From Kiloniellaceae bacterium (lineage in GTDB: Bacteria; Pseudomonadota; Alphaproteobacteria; Kiloniellales; Kiloniellaceae): a DNA stretch of 6,818 nucleotides. The position numbers were made by a program, and so were the translations under genes. The first letter of the stretch is position 1. The number at the start of each line of letters is the position of its first letter. The DNA lies in contig JANQKX010000086.1 in assembly GCA_028280915.1 (NCBI GenBank), positions 1-6,818 of the forward strand, in the 5' to 3' direction. Below are positions 1 through 5,924 of the stretch, one piece after another. The notes beneath the pieces are model-generated. The model was not told where the DNA came from, did not search any database, and saw only the letters and a list, made by a program, of their open reading frames with translations.

Positions 1-67
1 GATGGAGACGGCGCCCGAAGGGCTGGGCATCCATTTCGCCGAGTGGGCGGCGGTGCGATGCGATTGA
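1..67 (+). CDS. C-terminal end of an upstream gene (possibly DUF1007 family)
   Basis: In the frame whose codons begin at base 2, an open stretch runs from the window edge to a TGA at 65-67 and ends in the residues IHFAEWAAVRCD. The TGA overlaps an ATG at 67-69 (TGATG), the arrangement expected when the downstream transporter is translationally coupled to a preceding gene. DUF1007 proteins, predicted periplasmic metal-associated proteins, are often encoded next to NicO-family transporters, and a tail ending in a hydrophobic strand plus Cys would fit. With only about 21 residues visible, the family assignment is a guess from context. The existence of a gene end here rests on the coupled stop/start and on the orientation. 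Confidence 0.4.
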   Translation, partial: METAPEGLGIHFAEWAAVRCD

Positions 68-1107
68 TGCCGCTGGGAAGGCCATGCTTGGCCGTTGCCT
101 TCGTGATGACGGCGCCCTTGGCCGCGCAGGCCGCTACCGCGGCGGGCGGCGATGCGTCCCTTTGGTCCGAACTGGTCACATGGATCTATGCCCAACAGCG
201 GGCCTTTCATCGGGAACTGACCGAGGGTCTGCGCCAACTGGGCGAAAATGGCGGGCTGGCGGCGGGCTGGGCCATGGTCGCCGCCAGTTTTCTCTACGGC
301 ATCTTCCATGCCGCCGGGCCGGGTCATGGCAAGGCGGTCCTGACCACCTACTTGTTGACCCACCCGGAGCAGGTCAGGCGGGGCGTTGCCCTCGCCAGTA
401 TCGCCGCTTTGTGCCAGGGCGTGGTGGCTCTGGTTTTAGTTTATGGGCTGATCTATCTGGCCGGCTGGCTGCCGCGGGACACCTCCCAAGCCGTCAATTG
501 GAGCGAGCGTTTGAGCTTTGCCCTGGTTCTGGCCTTGGGGCTGGTTCTGGTGCTGCGGGCCCTGCGCAGCGGCGTTGCCTTTTTCCGTGGCCGCGCCGCC
601 GAATCTCACGGGCATGACCATCATCACGACCATGAGCACCATCAAGGGCACGGTCATCACCACGAGCACGGCCACCACCATGGGCATGAGCACCACCACG
701 GGCATGACCATCATCACGGCTCGGGCTGCTGCCATAACCATGGCCCCAGTCCCGATCAGGTGGCCGAGGCCAAGAACTTCAAAACCGCGGTCGGCGTGAT
801 CTTGGCGATCGGTCTCAGGCCCTGCACCGGCGCGGTCATTGTCCTGGTCTTCGCCAAGGCCAGCGGCATGGCCTGGGCGGGGGTGGGGGCGGTGCTGGCC
901 ATGGCCGTGGGCACAGCCATCGCCGTCGCGACCTTGGCGTTCCTGGCGGTCAATGCCCGCAACCTGGCCAGCCGCCTGGTAAACCGCTCCGGCGGTCTCT
1001 GGGCCCTGTCATCCGACGTGGTGGCCTTGGTCGGCGGCCTTATCCTGGTGTCGATCGGCTATTCCCTGCTGAGCGCGTCCTTCGCGGTTCAACACCCGCT
1101 GCTTTAG
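67..1107 (+). CDS. NicO/RcnA-family divalent metal transporter with His-rich loop
   Basis: Predicted inner-membrane Ni/Co (or related divalent cation) transporter of the NicO family, 346 residues from ATG 67. Two hallmark motifs are visible: HAAGPGHGKAV at residues 81-91 in an early membrane segment, and GLRPCTGAV at about 249-257 in a later one. Between them residues 181-225 form a metal-binding loop with 26 His in 45 residues plus a Cys pair. The N-terminus (MPLGRPCLAVAFVMTAPLAAQA) looks like a signal peptide or first membrane segment. ATG 67 is chosen because it overlaps the preceding TGA; in-frame GTG 43 and ATG 58 are alternatives adding 8 or 3 residues. Members include exporters (RcnA) and importers, so direction and metal cannot be read from the sequence. 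Its position beside zur-znuBC suggests a role in zinc homeostasis, but no Zur-like site is seen upstream. It converges on zur, with only 10 bases between the two stop codons. Confidence 0.88.
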   Translation: MPLGRPCLAVAFVMTAPLAAQAATAAGGDASLWSELVTWIYAQQRAFHRELTEGLRQLGENGGLAAGWAMVAASFLYGIFHAAGPGHGKAVLTTYLLTHPEQVRRGVALASIAALCQGVVALVLVYGLIYLAGWLPRDTSQAVNWSERLSFALVLALGLVLVLRALRSGVAFFRGRAAESHGHDHHHDHEHHQGHGHHHEHGHHHGHEHHHGHDHHHGSGCCHNHGPSPDQVAEAKNFKTAVGVILAIGLRPCTGAVIVLVFAKASGMAWAGVGAVLAMAVGTAIAVATLAFLAVNARNLASRLVNRSGGLWALSSDVVALVGGLILVSIGYSLLSASFAVQHPLL

Positions 1108-1117
1108 GCCTTTGGTG

Positions 1118-1528
1118 TCAGGCCTCGGCGCAGGATTGACACACGCCGCGCAGCTCGATGGTGGTTTTGCTGAGGGCGAAATTCTCGGCTTTGGCCCAGG
1201 CCCTTATGCGCTTTGACAAGCTGTCGTCGCTGTATTCCCGTACCTGGCCGCAGATCTCGCAGATGGCAAAGGCAACCGAAGGATGGGCGCAGCAGTCGCT
1301 TTGCCGGCAGGCGATGAAGGCATTGAGGCTTTCCAGGCGGTGTACCAATCCCGCCTCCTGCAGCTTGTCCAAGGCGCGATAGACCTGTAAGGGCGCGCGC
1401 AGGCCCTCGTCGCGCAAGAGGTCCAGGATGGAATAGGCGCTGAGCGGTCGGGTCGCGCCGGTCAGGGTATCAAAAACCAAGGATTGGTTTTTTGTCAGTT
1501 CGGGTGTGTCAGCAAGGGAGGTGGTCAT
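1118..1528 (-). CDS. zur: Zinc uptake regulator Zur (Fur family repressor)
   Basis: Zinc-sensing repressor of 136 residues, normally binding operator DNA as a zinc-loaded dimer to shut off uptake genes. The N-terminal winged helix contains SAYSILDLLRD (30-40) and VYRALDKLQEAGLVHRLES (49-67), closely like E. coli Zur. The dimerisation domain keeps both expected metal sites: structural Cys pairs C90/C93 (CEIC) and C130/C133 (CQSC), and the regulatory ligands H63, C74, H82 and E98, matching E. coli H77, C88, H96 and E111. It ends soon after the last Cys pair, so it lacks the longer His-containing tail of the enteric protein. The start ATG overlaps the znuB stop as ATGA, with GAAGG nine bases upstream; longer in-frame extensions run into znuB and are rejected. 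As last gene of znuC-znuB-zur it is probably autoregulated through the operator upstream of znuC. Confidence 0.93.
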   Translation of the reverse strand: MTTSLADTPELTKNQSLVFDTLTGATRPLSAYSILDLLRDEGLRAPLQVYRALDKLQEAGLVHRLESLNAFIACRQSDCCAHPSVAFAICEICGQVREYSDDSLSKRIRAWAKAENFALSKTTIELRGVCQSCAEA

Positions 1529-2340
1529 TTTTGGACGCCTTCTTTCTGGCGTGCGCCATGGGGTAGCGGCACCAGTGAAAACAAAAACATCACCAAGGCG
1601 GCCACCACGATGGACGGCCCGGAGGGTGTATCCCAGTTTAGCGAGCCCCAAAGGCCCGCGACAACCGCCAAGATCCCCAGCCCCGCGGCAATGATCGCCA
1701 TTTGCTCCGGGCCGTGGGAGAAGCGGCGCGCCGTCGCGGCGGGGATGAGCAGCAAAGCGGTGATCAGCAAGACGCCGATGATCTTCATGGCGATGGCAAT
1801 CACCGCCGCCATGAGCAGCATAAAGACAACATTGACCTGATCGGGGCGCAAGCCTTCCGCATGGGCGACCTCCCAGCTCACGGTCGCCGCGAACAAGCGC
1901 CGCCAAATCAGCGCCATGATGCCCATCACCACGGCGCCGCCCAGGTAAATCACGGCAATGTCTTCAACCGAAACGGCCAGGATGTCGCCGAACAAAAAGC
2001 CCATGAGGTCCACCCGCACCCAGGTCATGAAGGCCAGGCAAACCAGGCCGACGGCGAGGGCCGAATGGGCCAGAAGGCCCAGCAGTGTATCCGAGGACAG
2101 GCTGGCCCGTCGGCGCAGGGCCATCAGCGCCAAAGACACCAAGGCGGAAACCAAAAACACCGTAAGCGTCAGATTGGCCTCCATAAGCAGGGCGAGAGCC
2201 ACGCCCAGCAGGGCCGAATGAGATAAAGTGTCGCCGAAATAAGCCATGCGCCGCCACACGATGAAGCAGCCCATGGGGCCGGCCACGAGGGCGACGCCGA
2301 TCCCGGCCACGAGGGCGCGGGTGAAAAAATCGTCAAGCAC
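1525..2340 (-). CDS. znuB: Zinc ABC transporter permease ZnuB
   Basis: Polytopic inner-membrane permease of the high-affinity zinc importer, forming the channel that receives Zn2+ from ZnuA and is driven by ZnuC. At 271 residues it is near the usual length (about 260). It aligns by eye with E. coli ZnuB throughout: AGPMGCFIVWRRMAYFGDTL near the N-terminus, DTLLGLLAHSAL, RVDLMGFLFGDILAV, the LLIPAATARRFSHGPEQM segment that should carry the ATPase-contacting loop, and DTPSGPSIV near the end. Hydrophobic segments cover most of the chain. Translation starts at GTG 2340 rather than ATG, supported by GGAGG five bases upstream and by agreement with the family N-terminus. It overlaps the znuC stop by eight bases and its own TGA overlaps the zur ATG, so the three genes are one coupled transcription unit. 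Confidence 0.95.
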   Translation of the reverse strand: MLDDFFTRALVAGIGVALVAGPMGCFIVWRRMAYFGDTLSHSALLGVALALLMEANLTLTVFLVSALVSLALMALRRRASLSSDTLLGLLAHSALAVGLVCLAFMTWVRVDLMGFLFGDILAVSVEDIAVIYLGGAVVMGIMALIWRRLFAATVSWEVAHAEGLRPDQVNVVFMLLMAAVIAIAMKIIGVLLITALLLIPAATARRFSHGPEQMAIIAAGLGILAVVAGLWGSLNWDTPSGPSIVVAALVMFLFSLVPLPHGARQKEGVQK

Positions 2341-3235
2341 CGCGTCCTCCCGCCTGCCGTGGGTCTTCTTCCCGTGTATCTTCTTCCCGGGAGTCTTCTT
2401 CCTCGATCAACCCATCTTGATGGTGGTGGCCGTCGCCGGGATGGCAGTGATCGGTGATGGAGCCGTCCAGGTGCCGCACCCGTCCGTCCGGCAAATGGGT
2501 GTGGTCGTGGTGGTGCTCGTAGACCGCCAGGGCATCGGCCGCCCGGCGCCCGAAAAGGGCGCGGTACTCGGCGCTTTCCGCCACGGTTTTAGGCGTGCCG
2601 TGGCAGCACACATGGCCGTTCAAGCACAGCACCTGGTCCGTGGCCGCCATCACCACGTGCAGGTCGTGGGAGATCATCAAGATGCCGCAGCCCAGGCGGT
2701 CCCGGGTCCGGGAAATCAACTCATAAAGGGCTATTTCCCCATTGAAATCAACGCCCTGTACCGGTTCGTCCAAGACCAGGAGATCCGGTTTGTGGGCAAT
2801 GGCCCGGGCCAGAAGGGCACGCTGGAACTCCCCGCCGGAGAGGTGCTGCACCTGAGCCTGGGCCAGGTGGGGGATCCCGACCGCTGCCAAGGCCTGGTCG
2901 ACCTGAGCTTGGCTGACCCGCTGGGTCAAGCCCAAGAGCCGTTTCACGGTGAGAGGCAAGGTCGCGTCCACGGCAAGTTTTTGCGGCACGTAGCCAACGG
3001 TCAGGCCGGGTGCGCGAAAGGTTTGCCCGGCGCTGGCTTTGAGCACGCCAAGAGCGATCTTGGCCGTGGTCGACTTGCCCGAGCCGTTGGGGCCGATCAA
3101 GGTGACGATCTCGCCCCGGTGCACGGCCAGGTCGACGCCGTGCACCAGCCATTTGCCGCGCACCTGAAACCCGGCCCGGCTCAGGCGGATCAGGGCTTCC
3201 TGCTGAGGTCCGCCTTGCACTTGCATACCCGTCAT
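2333..3235 (-). CDS. znuC: Zinc ABC transporter ATP-binding protein ZnuC
   Basis: ATPase of the zinc importer, 300 residues from ATG 3235. All ABC motifs are intact: Walker A GPNGSGKS (48-55), Q-loop glutamine in VPQ (about 85), signature LSGGE (132-136), Walker B LLVLDEP (152-158) and the switch histidine in ISHD (190). After the nucleotide-binding domain comes a metal-binding tail (about 241-275) rich in His and Asp, starting HHHDHTH, as in other ZnuC proteins. It is followed by an acidic extension with three EEDxR repeats encoded by 15-bp tandem repeats (see separate entry). An in-frame ATG at 3293-3295 would add 20 residues but lies inside the presumed operator, so it is not used; ATG 3226 is another option. 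First gene of znuC-znuB-zur, divergent from znuA. Confidence 0.93.
   Translation of the reverse strand: MTGMQVQGGPQQEALIRLSRAGFQVRGKWLVHGVDLAVHRGEIVTLIGPNGSGKSTTAKIALGVLKASAGQTFRAPGLTVGYVPQKLAVDATLPLTVKRLLGLTQRVSQAQVDQALAAVGIPHLAQAQVQHLSGGEFQRALLARAIAHKPDLLVLDEPVQGVDFNGEIALYELISRTRDRLGCGILMISHDLHVVMAATDQVLCLNGHVCCHGTPKTVAESAEYRALFGRRAADALAVYEHHHDHTHLPDGRVRHLDGSITDHCHPGDGHHHQDGLIEEEDSREEDTREEDPRQAGGRGA
2345..2351 (-). promoter_or_regulatory. Ribosome binding site for znuB (supports GTG start)
   Basis: GGGAGGA on the minus strand, within the end of znuC. Its GGAGG core is five bases from the GTG at 2340. This strong site, with the family-like N-terminus MLDDFF, decides in favour of the non-ATG start. 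Confidence 0.75.
2364..2402 (-). repeat. 15-bp in-frame tandem repeat in the 3' end of znuC
   Basis: The minus-strand core GGAAGAAGA occurs three times at exact 15-base spacing (plus-strand cores at 2364-2372, 2379-2387 and 2394-2402). Each is followed by a six-base variable part, and the units encode EEDSR, EEDTR and EEDPR. Because the period is a multiple of three, copy-number change would lengthen or shorten the acidic tail without a frameshift. The repeats lie just upstream of the znuB ribosome binding site, so the purine-rich array also sits in the znuB translation leader. Confidence 0.8.
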
Positions 3236-3263
3236 TTCCAACTTGTCATCTGTTTTTTCAGCC

Positions 3264-3300
3264 GTTATATCATCACACGAAAGATGTAATAACATTACAT
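3264..3300. promoter_or_regulatory. Probable Zur operator / divergent znuC-znuA promoter region
   Basis: An AT-rich stretch in the divergent intergenic region holds two overlapping dyads. The first is a perfect 7-bp inverted repeat with 3-bp spacer, ATGTAAT-AAC-ATTACAT (3284-3300). The second pairs GTTATATCATC (3264-3274) with GATGTAATAAC (3283-3293), 9 of 11 positions complementary around an 8-base loop. Fur-family operators are AT-rich palindromes of this kind, and Zur sites commonly contain GTTAT/ATAAC-like half sites. On the minus strand TATAAC (3264-3269) resembles a -10 element for znuC, and the palindrome would then cover its -35 position. For znuA the palindrome ends 25 bases before the start codon. 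Binding by Zur is inferred, not shown. Confidence 0.7.
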
Positions 3301-3311
3301 TATCTTTTTTC

Positions 3312-3319
3312 AGAGGAGA
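3312..3319 (+). promoter_or_regulatory. Ribosome binding site for znuA
   Basis: AGAGGAGA, with its GGAG seven bases before the ATG at 3326. The spacing selects ATG 3326 over the in-frame TTG at 3320, which directly abuts the site. Confidence 0.8.
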
Positions 3320-3325
3320 TTGGCA

Positions 3326-4561
3326 ATGCCTGTTCGCCGTACCGCCCTACTTGGCTGCAGTGCCCTGATGTCCGCCCTGCTGGCCTTCACGGCCCCGGCC
3401 AAGGCCGACAGCGACAACGTGGTGGCCTCCATCAAGCCCGTTCATTCCCTGGTGGCCGCGGTCATGCAGGGGGTGGATGAGCCTGAACTGATCGTGGAAG
3501 GCGCCGGCTCGCCCCATACCTATAGTCTGCGGCCGTCCCAGGCCCGGGCATTGGAGGACGCCGGGCTGATCTTCTGGGTGGGGCCGGGCATCGAGACCTT
3601 CATGGAAAGGCCGCTCGACAGCCTGGGGGCCAATGCCCAGGTAGTTGAGCTCTCCGAGGCCCACGGCTTGGTCAAACTGCCCTATCGGGAAGGCGGCAGC
3701 TTCGAGGACCATGGGGACCACGGCGACCATGACGAACATGCGGATCACGACGATCACGCGGACCACGATGATCATGACCACGATGATCACGAAGAGCATG
3801 CCGAACACGACGATCATGATCACGATGACCATGATCACGCTGAACACGATGACCATGACGATCACGACGATCATGCCGAGCACGACGATCATGATGACCA
3901 TGACCACGCTGAACACGACGATCATGACCATGATGACCATGATCACGAAGAACATGCCGAGCACGACGATCATGGCGATCACGATGACCATGCAGATCAT
4001 GACGATCACCATGATCATGACCACGATCACGCTCATGGGGAATTCGACCAGCACTTTTGGCTCGATCCGCAAAATGCCAAGGCTTGGGTCAATGAAATCG
4101 AAGAGGCGCTGAGCGCCCATGACCCGGAAAATGCGGCCCGATACCAGGAAAATGCCCAGGACTTGCGCGATCGCTTGACGGCCTTGGAGGATGAGGTCTC
4201 GTCGGCCATGGCGCCTATTTCCGATCGGGCGTTCATCGTCTTCCACGATGCTTATCAGTACTTTGAAAACCGCTTTGGCCTGTCCGCCGCCGGCTCCATC
4301 ACCGTGTCCCCCGAAGTGGCGCCGGGCGCGGCCCGCCTGGCGGATGTTCAAGATAAAATCCAGGAGTTGGGCGCGGTCTGCGTCTTTGCCGAGCCCCAAT
4401 TCGAGCCCAAGCTGATCTCGGTGGTGATCGAAGGCACCGATGCCACCTCGGCCGTGCTGGACCCCTTGGGCGCGGAGATCGAGGACGGCCCGGAGCTTTA
4501 TTTCACCTTGCTGGAAAACATGTCCGAGGCCTTCGAGACTTGCCTGGCGGAGAGCAGCTGA
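3326..4561 (+). CDS. znuA: Periplasmic zinc-binding protein ZnuA with giant His/Asp loop
   Basis: Substrate-binding protein that captures Zn2+ in the periplasm and hands it to ZnuBC. A Sec signal peptide ends near AKA-DSD (residue 27). Core motifs match E. coli ZnuA: SIKPVH, SPHTYSLRPS (ligand H64), FWVGPGIETFMERP, DQHFWLDP (H243), IVFHDAYQYFE (H307), CVFAEPQF and LDPLGAEI. C352 and C406 are placed to form the C-terminal disulfide known in ZnuA. At 411 residues it is about 100 longer than usual. The excess is the charged loop at 127-237, where E. coli has only a short His/Asp stretch. Transcribed alone, divergently from znuC, and probably repressed by Zur with zinc. A long open frame on the opposite strand (about 3347-4627) only reflects the repetitive, stop-poor sequence. 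Confidence 0.95.
   Translation: MPVRRTALLGCSALMSALLAFTAPAKADSDNVVASIKPVHSLVAAVMQGVDEPELIVEGAGSPHTYSLRPSQARALEDAGLIFWVGPGIETFMERPLDSLGANAQVVELSEAHGLVKLPYREGGSFEDHGDHGDHDEHADHDDHADHDDHDHDDHEEHAEHDDHDHDDHDHAEHDDHDDHDDHAEHDDHDDHDHAEHDDHDHDDHDHEEHAEHDDHGDHDDHADHDDHHDHDHDHAHGEFDQHFWLDPQNAKAWVNEIEEALSAHDPENAARYQENAQDLRDRLTALEDEVSSAMAPISDRAFIVFHDAYQYFENRFGLSAAGSITVSPEVAPGAARLADVQDKIQELGAVCVFAEPQFEPKLISVVIEGTDATSAVLDPLGAEIEDGPELYFTLLENMSEAFETCLAESS
3704..4036 (+). repeat. His/Asp-rich degenerate repeat encoding the ZnuA metal loop
   Basis: These 333 bases encode 111 residues made almost only of His, Asp, Glu, Ala and a few Gly; 41 are His. The core HAEHDDH recurs five times, starting at loop positions 32, 45, 57, 68 and 84, and related HADH units occur at 12, 18 and 96. 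Spacing of 11-16 residues and mixed CAT/CAC and GAT/GAC codons show an imperfect, diverged array rather than a fresh tandem duplication. By hand count the stretch contains 18 GATC tetramers, a by-product of GAT-CAY codon pairs. Confidence 0.9.
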
Positions 4562-4611
4562 CACGAAAAAGTGACCGGCCTGACATATTTTCTCCACGGA
4601 CATCCCGATAA

Positions 4612-4641
4612 GCTGGTCTCCGCCCAATCAACGAGACCAGC
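4612..4641. repeat. 9-bp perfect inverted repeat between znuA and the VOC gene
   Basis: GCTGGTCTC (4612-4620) and GAGACCAGC (4633-4641) are exact complements around a 12-base loop. The hairpin lies 50 bases after the znuA stop and 21 bases before the VOC start. No T-run follows on either strand, so it is not a standard intrinsic terminator. It could be an mRNA-stabilising 3' structure, a leader element of the next gene or a protein-binding dyad. Confidence 0.5.
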
Positions 4642-4662
4642 CATCGGCTGTGGGAGGAAACC

Positions 4663-5085
4663 ATGTCCTTGAACCCCTACCTGACCTTCAACGGCAACTG
4701 CCGCGAGGTGTTTGAGTTCTACCGTTCCGTCTTCGGCGGGGACTTCATCGAGTTGCACACCTATGCCGAGGCGCCCGACGATCTTGCCGTGCCGGCGGCG
4801 GAAAAAGACTTGATCATGCATGTTGCTCTGCCCGTTGGGTCGGGCGTGCTCATGGGCTCGGACAGCTGCGCCGCCTTCGGCCCGCCCGCCAACCAGGGCG
4901 ACAATTTCGCCATTTCCATCGCCGGTGAAAGCAAGGCCCACTGCGACGACATCTTCGCCAAGCTCAGCGCTGGCGGCCAGGTCAAAATGCCCATGGCCGA
5001 AACCTTCTGGGGCGCCTATTTCGGCACCTGGGCCGACAAGTACGGCATCAACTGGATGATCAACTACGATCTGCCCAAGGCGTAG
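4663..5085 (+). CDS. VOC family protein, PhnB/glyoxalase-like
   Basis: Small soluble protein (140 residues) of the vicinal oxygen chelate fold, PhnB-like subgroup. Visible family features are the opening PYLTFNGNCREVFEFYRSVFGG (5-26, paired beta-alpha start), GDNFAISI (79-86) and the closing FWGAYFGTWADKYGINWMIN (115-134). Length fits a single two-module VOC unit that would dimerise. The family includes glyoxalases, resistance proteins and many members of unknown activity; the substrate cannot be read here, and the usual 3-demethylubiquinone methyltransferase label would be unsafe. The ATG is supported by GGAGG five bases upstream (4653-4657). It follows znuA by 101 bases on the same strand and could receive readthrough, but nothing ties it to zinc uptake. 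It converges with the radical SAM gene, 23 bases between stops. Confidence 0.88.
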   Translation: MSLNPYLTFNGNCREVFEFYRSVFGGDFIELHTYAEAPDDLAVPAAEKDLIMHVALPVGSGVLMGSDSCAAFGPPANQGDNFAISIAGESKAHCDDIFAKLSAGGQVKMPMAETFWGAYFGTWADKYGINWMINYDLPKA

Positions 5086-5108
5086 CCAAAACCGCACATC
5101 TTGGGTCT

Positions 5109-5705
5109 TTATATGGAACGGGCGTTAATTCCGGTCGTCACCGTTTTGCCGCTGGCCGTTACAATGATCTCTGTTTCCGGCAGGTTTTCCAGGTCTGCGA
5201 TGCTGTATCGCTGGGTCAACAGGTGACGCGTCTGATTGGTGGACCCCAAGAGACCTTTGGCCAAGTGTTTGGTCGGGACATACCGGCCCGCGATCAGTAC
5301 GTCGATATGGGCAAGAATTTGATCCGCGTTGGGAACCTGCGCCAATTCCTCGCGACGGTAGCCCGTGAATACGATTGCGGTGAGATTGGGGTCATATGTC
5401 CGGACCGCGCCCAATAGGCCTGCCAAGGCCAGCGGCTGCTGAAAGGGTTCTCCCCCGCTTACCGTGATGCCTTCGAGTTCGCTGGTCGTCCTGGCAATCT
5501 GATCGATGATAGATCCAATTGGTTTCACATGTCCCATGGTCGGGTCATGTGTTTTTGGGTTGAAGCAGCCTTTACAGCCTAAAGAACAACCCTGAAACCA
5601 AACTGTCAGCCGAAGCCCAGGACCGTTGGCGCGGCTTGTAATCGGATCACAATGAAGCCGAACCCCGTCTGATTTTTCACCGTCCTGCACAATTGACTGC
5701 GTCAT
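5109..5705 (-). CDS. NrdG-like radical SAM / 4Fe-4S single cluster protein
   Basis: Small radical SAM protein of 198 residues. It has the cluster motif CSLGCKGC (C40, C44, C47), the SAM-contacting SGGEP (83-87), and an N-terminal NGPGLRLTVWFQGC strongly like the activases of anaerobic ribonucleotide reductase and pyruvate formate-lyase. Similarity to NrdG continues through FTGYRREEL, VLIAGRYV and GSTNQ. Such proteins usually abstract hydrogen from a glycyl radical partner, but no NrdD- or PFL-like gene is nearby, so an NrdG name would be misleading. Its ATG overlaps the stop of the DUF2997 gene (ATGA), tying it to a DUF1257/DUF2997 operon whose function is unknown. A longer reading frame extends upstream into DUF2997 but lacks the coupled start. 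It may modify, or form a radical on, a partner encoded in the operon; this is inference. Confidence 0.88.
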   Translation of the reverse strand: MTQSIVQDGEKSDGVRLHCDPITSRANGPGLRLTVWFQGCSLGCKGCFNPKTHDPTMGHVKPIGSIIDQIARTTSELEGITVSGGEPFQQPLALAGLLGAVRTYDPNLTAIVFTGYRREELAQVPNADQILAHIDVLIAGRYVPTKHLAKGLLGSTNQTRHLLTQRYSIADLENLPETEIIVTASGKTVTTGINARSI

Positions 5706-5911
5706 TCCCGCCGCTGTTCCTGCCGAGACGTCTGCGACCCGGCGGTCTGGTGGAAGCTGTCTTTGTGCACGCGCTTTAGGACGGCCCCGCCAAGATCTTT
5801 TTCCAGTTCCTCCGTCACAGAAAGGCATCTTGGTCCGGCCACGCCGTCCACTTCGATCGACAGGGTTCCATCCGCTTTGATGACCACCGTGATTTCCTCG
5901 ATTTCAGACAT
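5702..5911 (-). CDS. DUF2997 family small protein
   Basis: A 69-residue protein with the DUF2997 layout: an N-terminal beta-rich stretch EITVVIKADGTLSIEVDG (6-23), the conserved-looking GVAGPRCL with C29, a helix SVTEELEKDLGG, and a Lys/Arg-containing end. The final 15 residues are polar and probably disordered. Function of the family is not established. Start ATG 5911 is fixed by a strong AAGGAGAT. It lies between DUF1257 (11 bases between that stop codon and this ATG) and the radical SAM gene (ATGA overlap). Tight coupling suggests the three proteins are made together. The single conserved Cys could be a cluster ligand or modification site, but that is speculation. Confidence 0.8.
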   Translation of the reverse strand: MSEIEEITVVIKADGTLSIEVDGVAGPRCLSVTEELEKDLGGAVLKRVHKDSFHQTAGSQTSRQEQRRE

Positions 5912-5916
5912 TTATG

Positions 5917-5924
5917 ATCTCCTT
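5917..5924 (-). promoter_or_regulatory. Ribosome binding site for the DUF2997 gene, fused with DUF1257 stop
   Basis: AAGGAGAT on the minus strand, GGAG seven bases from ATG 5911. Together with the TAA of DUF1257 (5923-5925) it reads TAAGGAG, so termination of one gene occurs on the initiation site of the next. Confidence 0.8.

Noticed and set aside
1106..1125. AGGCCT repeated as a 6-bp hairpin between the NicO and zur stops
   Set aside because: The stem is short, has no T-run on either strand, and each arm is itself palindromic; not convincing as a terminator.
1529..1906. A longer N-terminal extension of zur
   Set aside because: The extension lies wholly inside znuB in another frame. The ATG at 1528 is coupled to the znuB stop and gives the normal Fur-family length.
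2246..3289. Long plus-strand open frame across znuC
   Set aside because: It is antisense to all ABC ATPase motifs, with no family resemblance and no ribosome binding site.
3704..4036. CRISPR-like or minisatellite array
   Set aside because: Units vary in length and sequence, there are no spacers, and the whole stretch is in frame within znuA.
3347..4627. A 1.3-kb open frame on the strand opposite znuA
   Set aside because: It is the antisense of the Asp/His codons, giving an implausible Val/Met/Ile-rich repeat. The sense strand is a clear ZnuA.
5109..5705. Naming the radical SAM gene nrdG
   Set aside because: Motif similarity is strong, but nrdD is absent and the gene is locked into a DUF1257/DUF2997 operon, so the specific role is not supported.
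5706..5828. A longer N-terminal extension of the radical SAM protein
   Set aside because: It overlaps DUF2997 in another frame, is Arg-rich and low complexity, and the ATGA-coupled start at 5705 gives the normal N-terminus.
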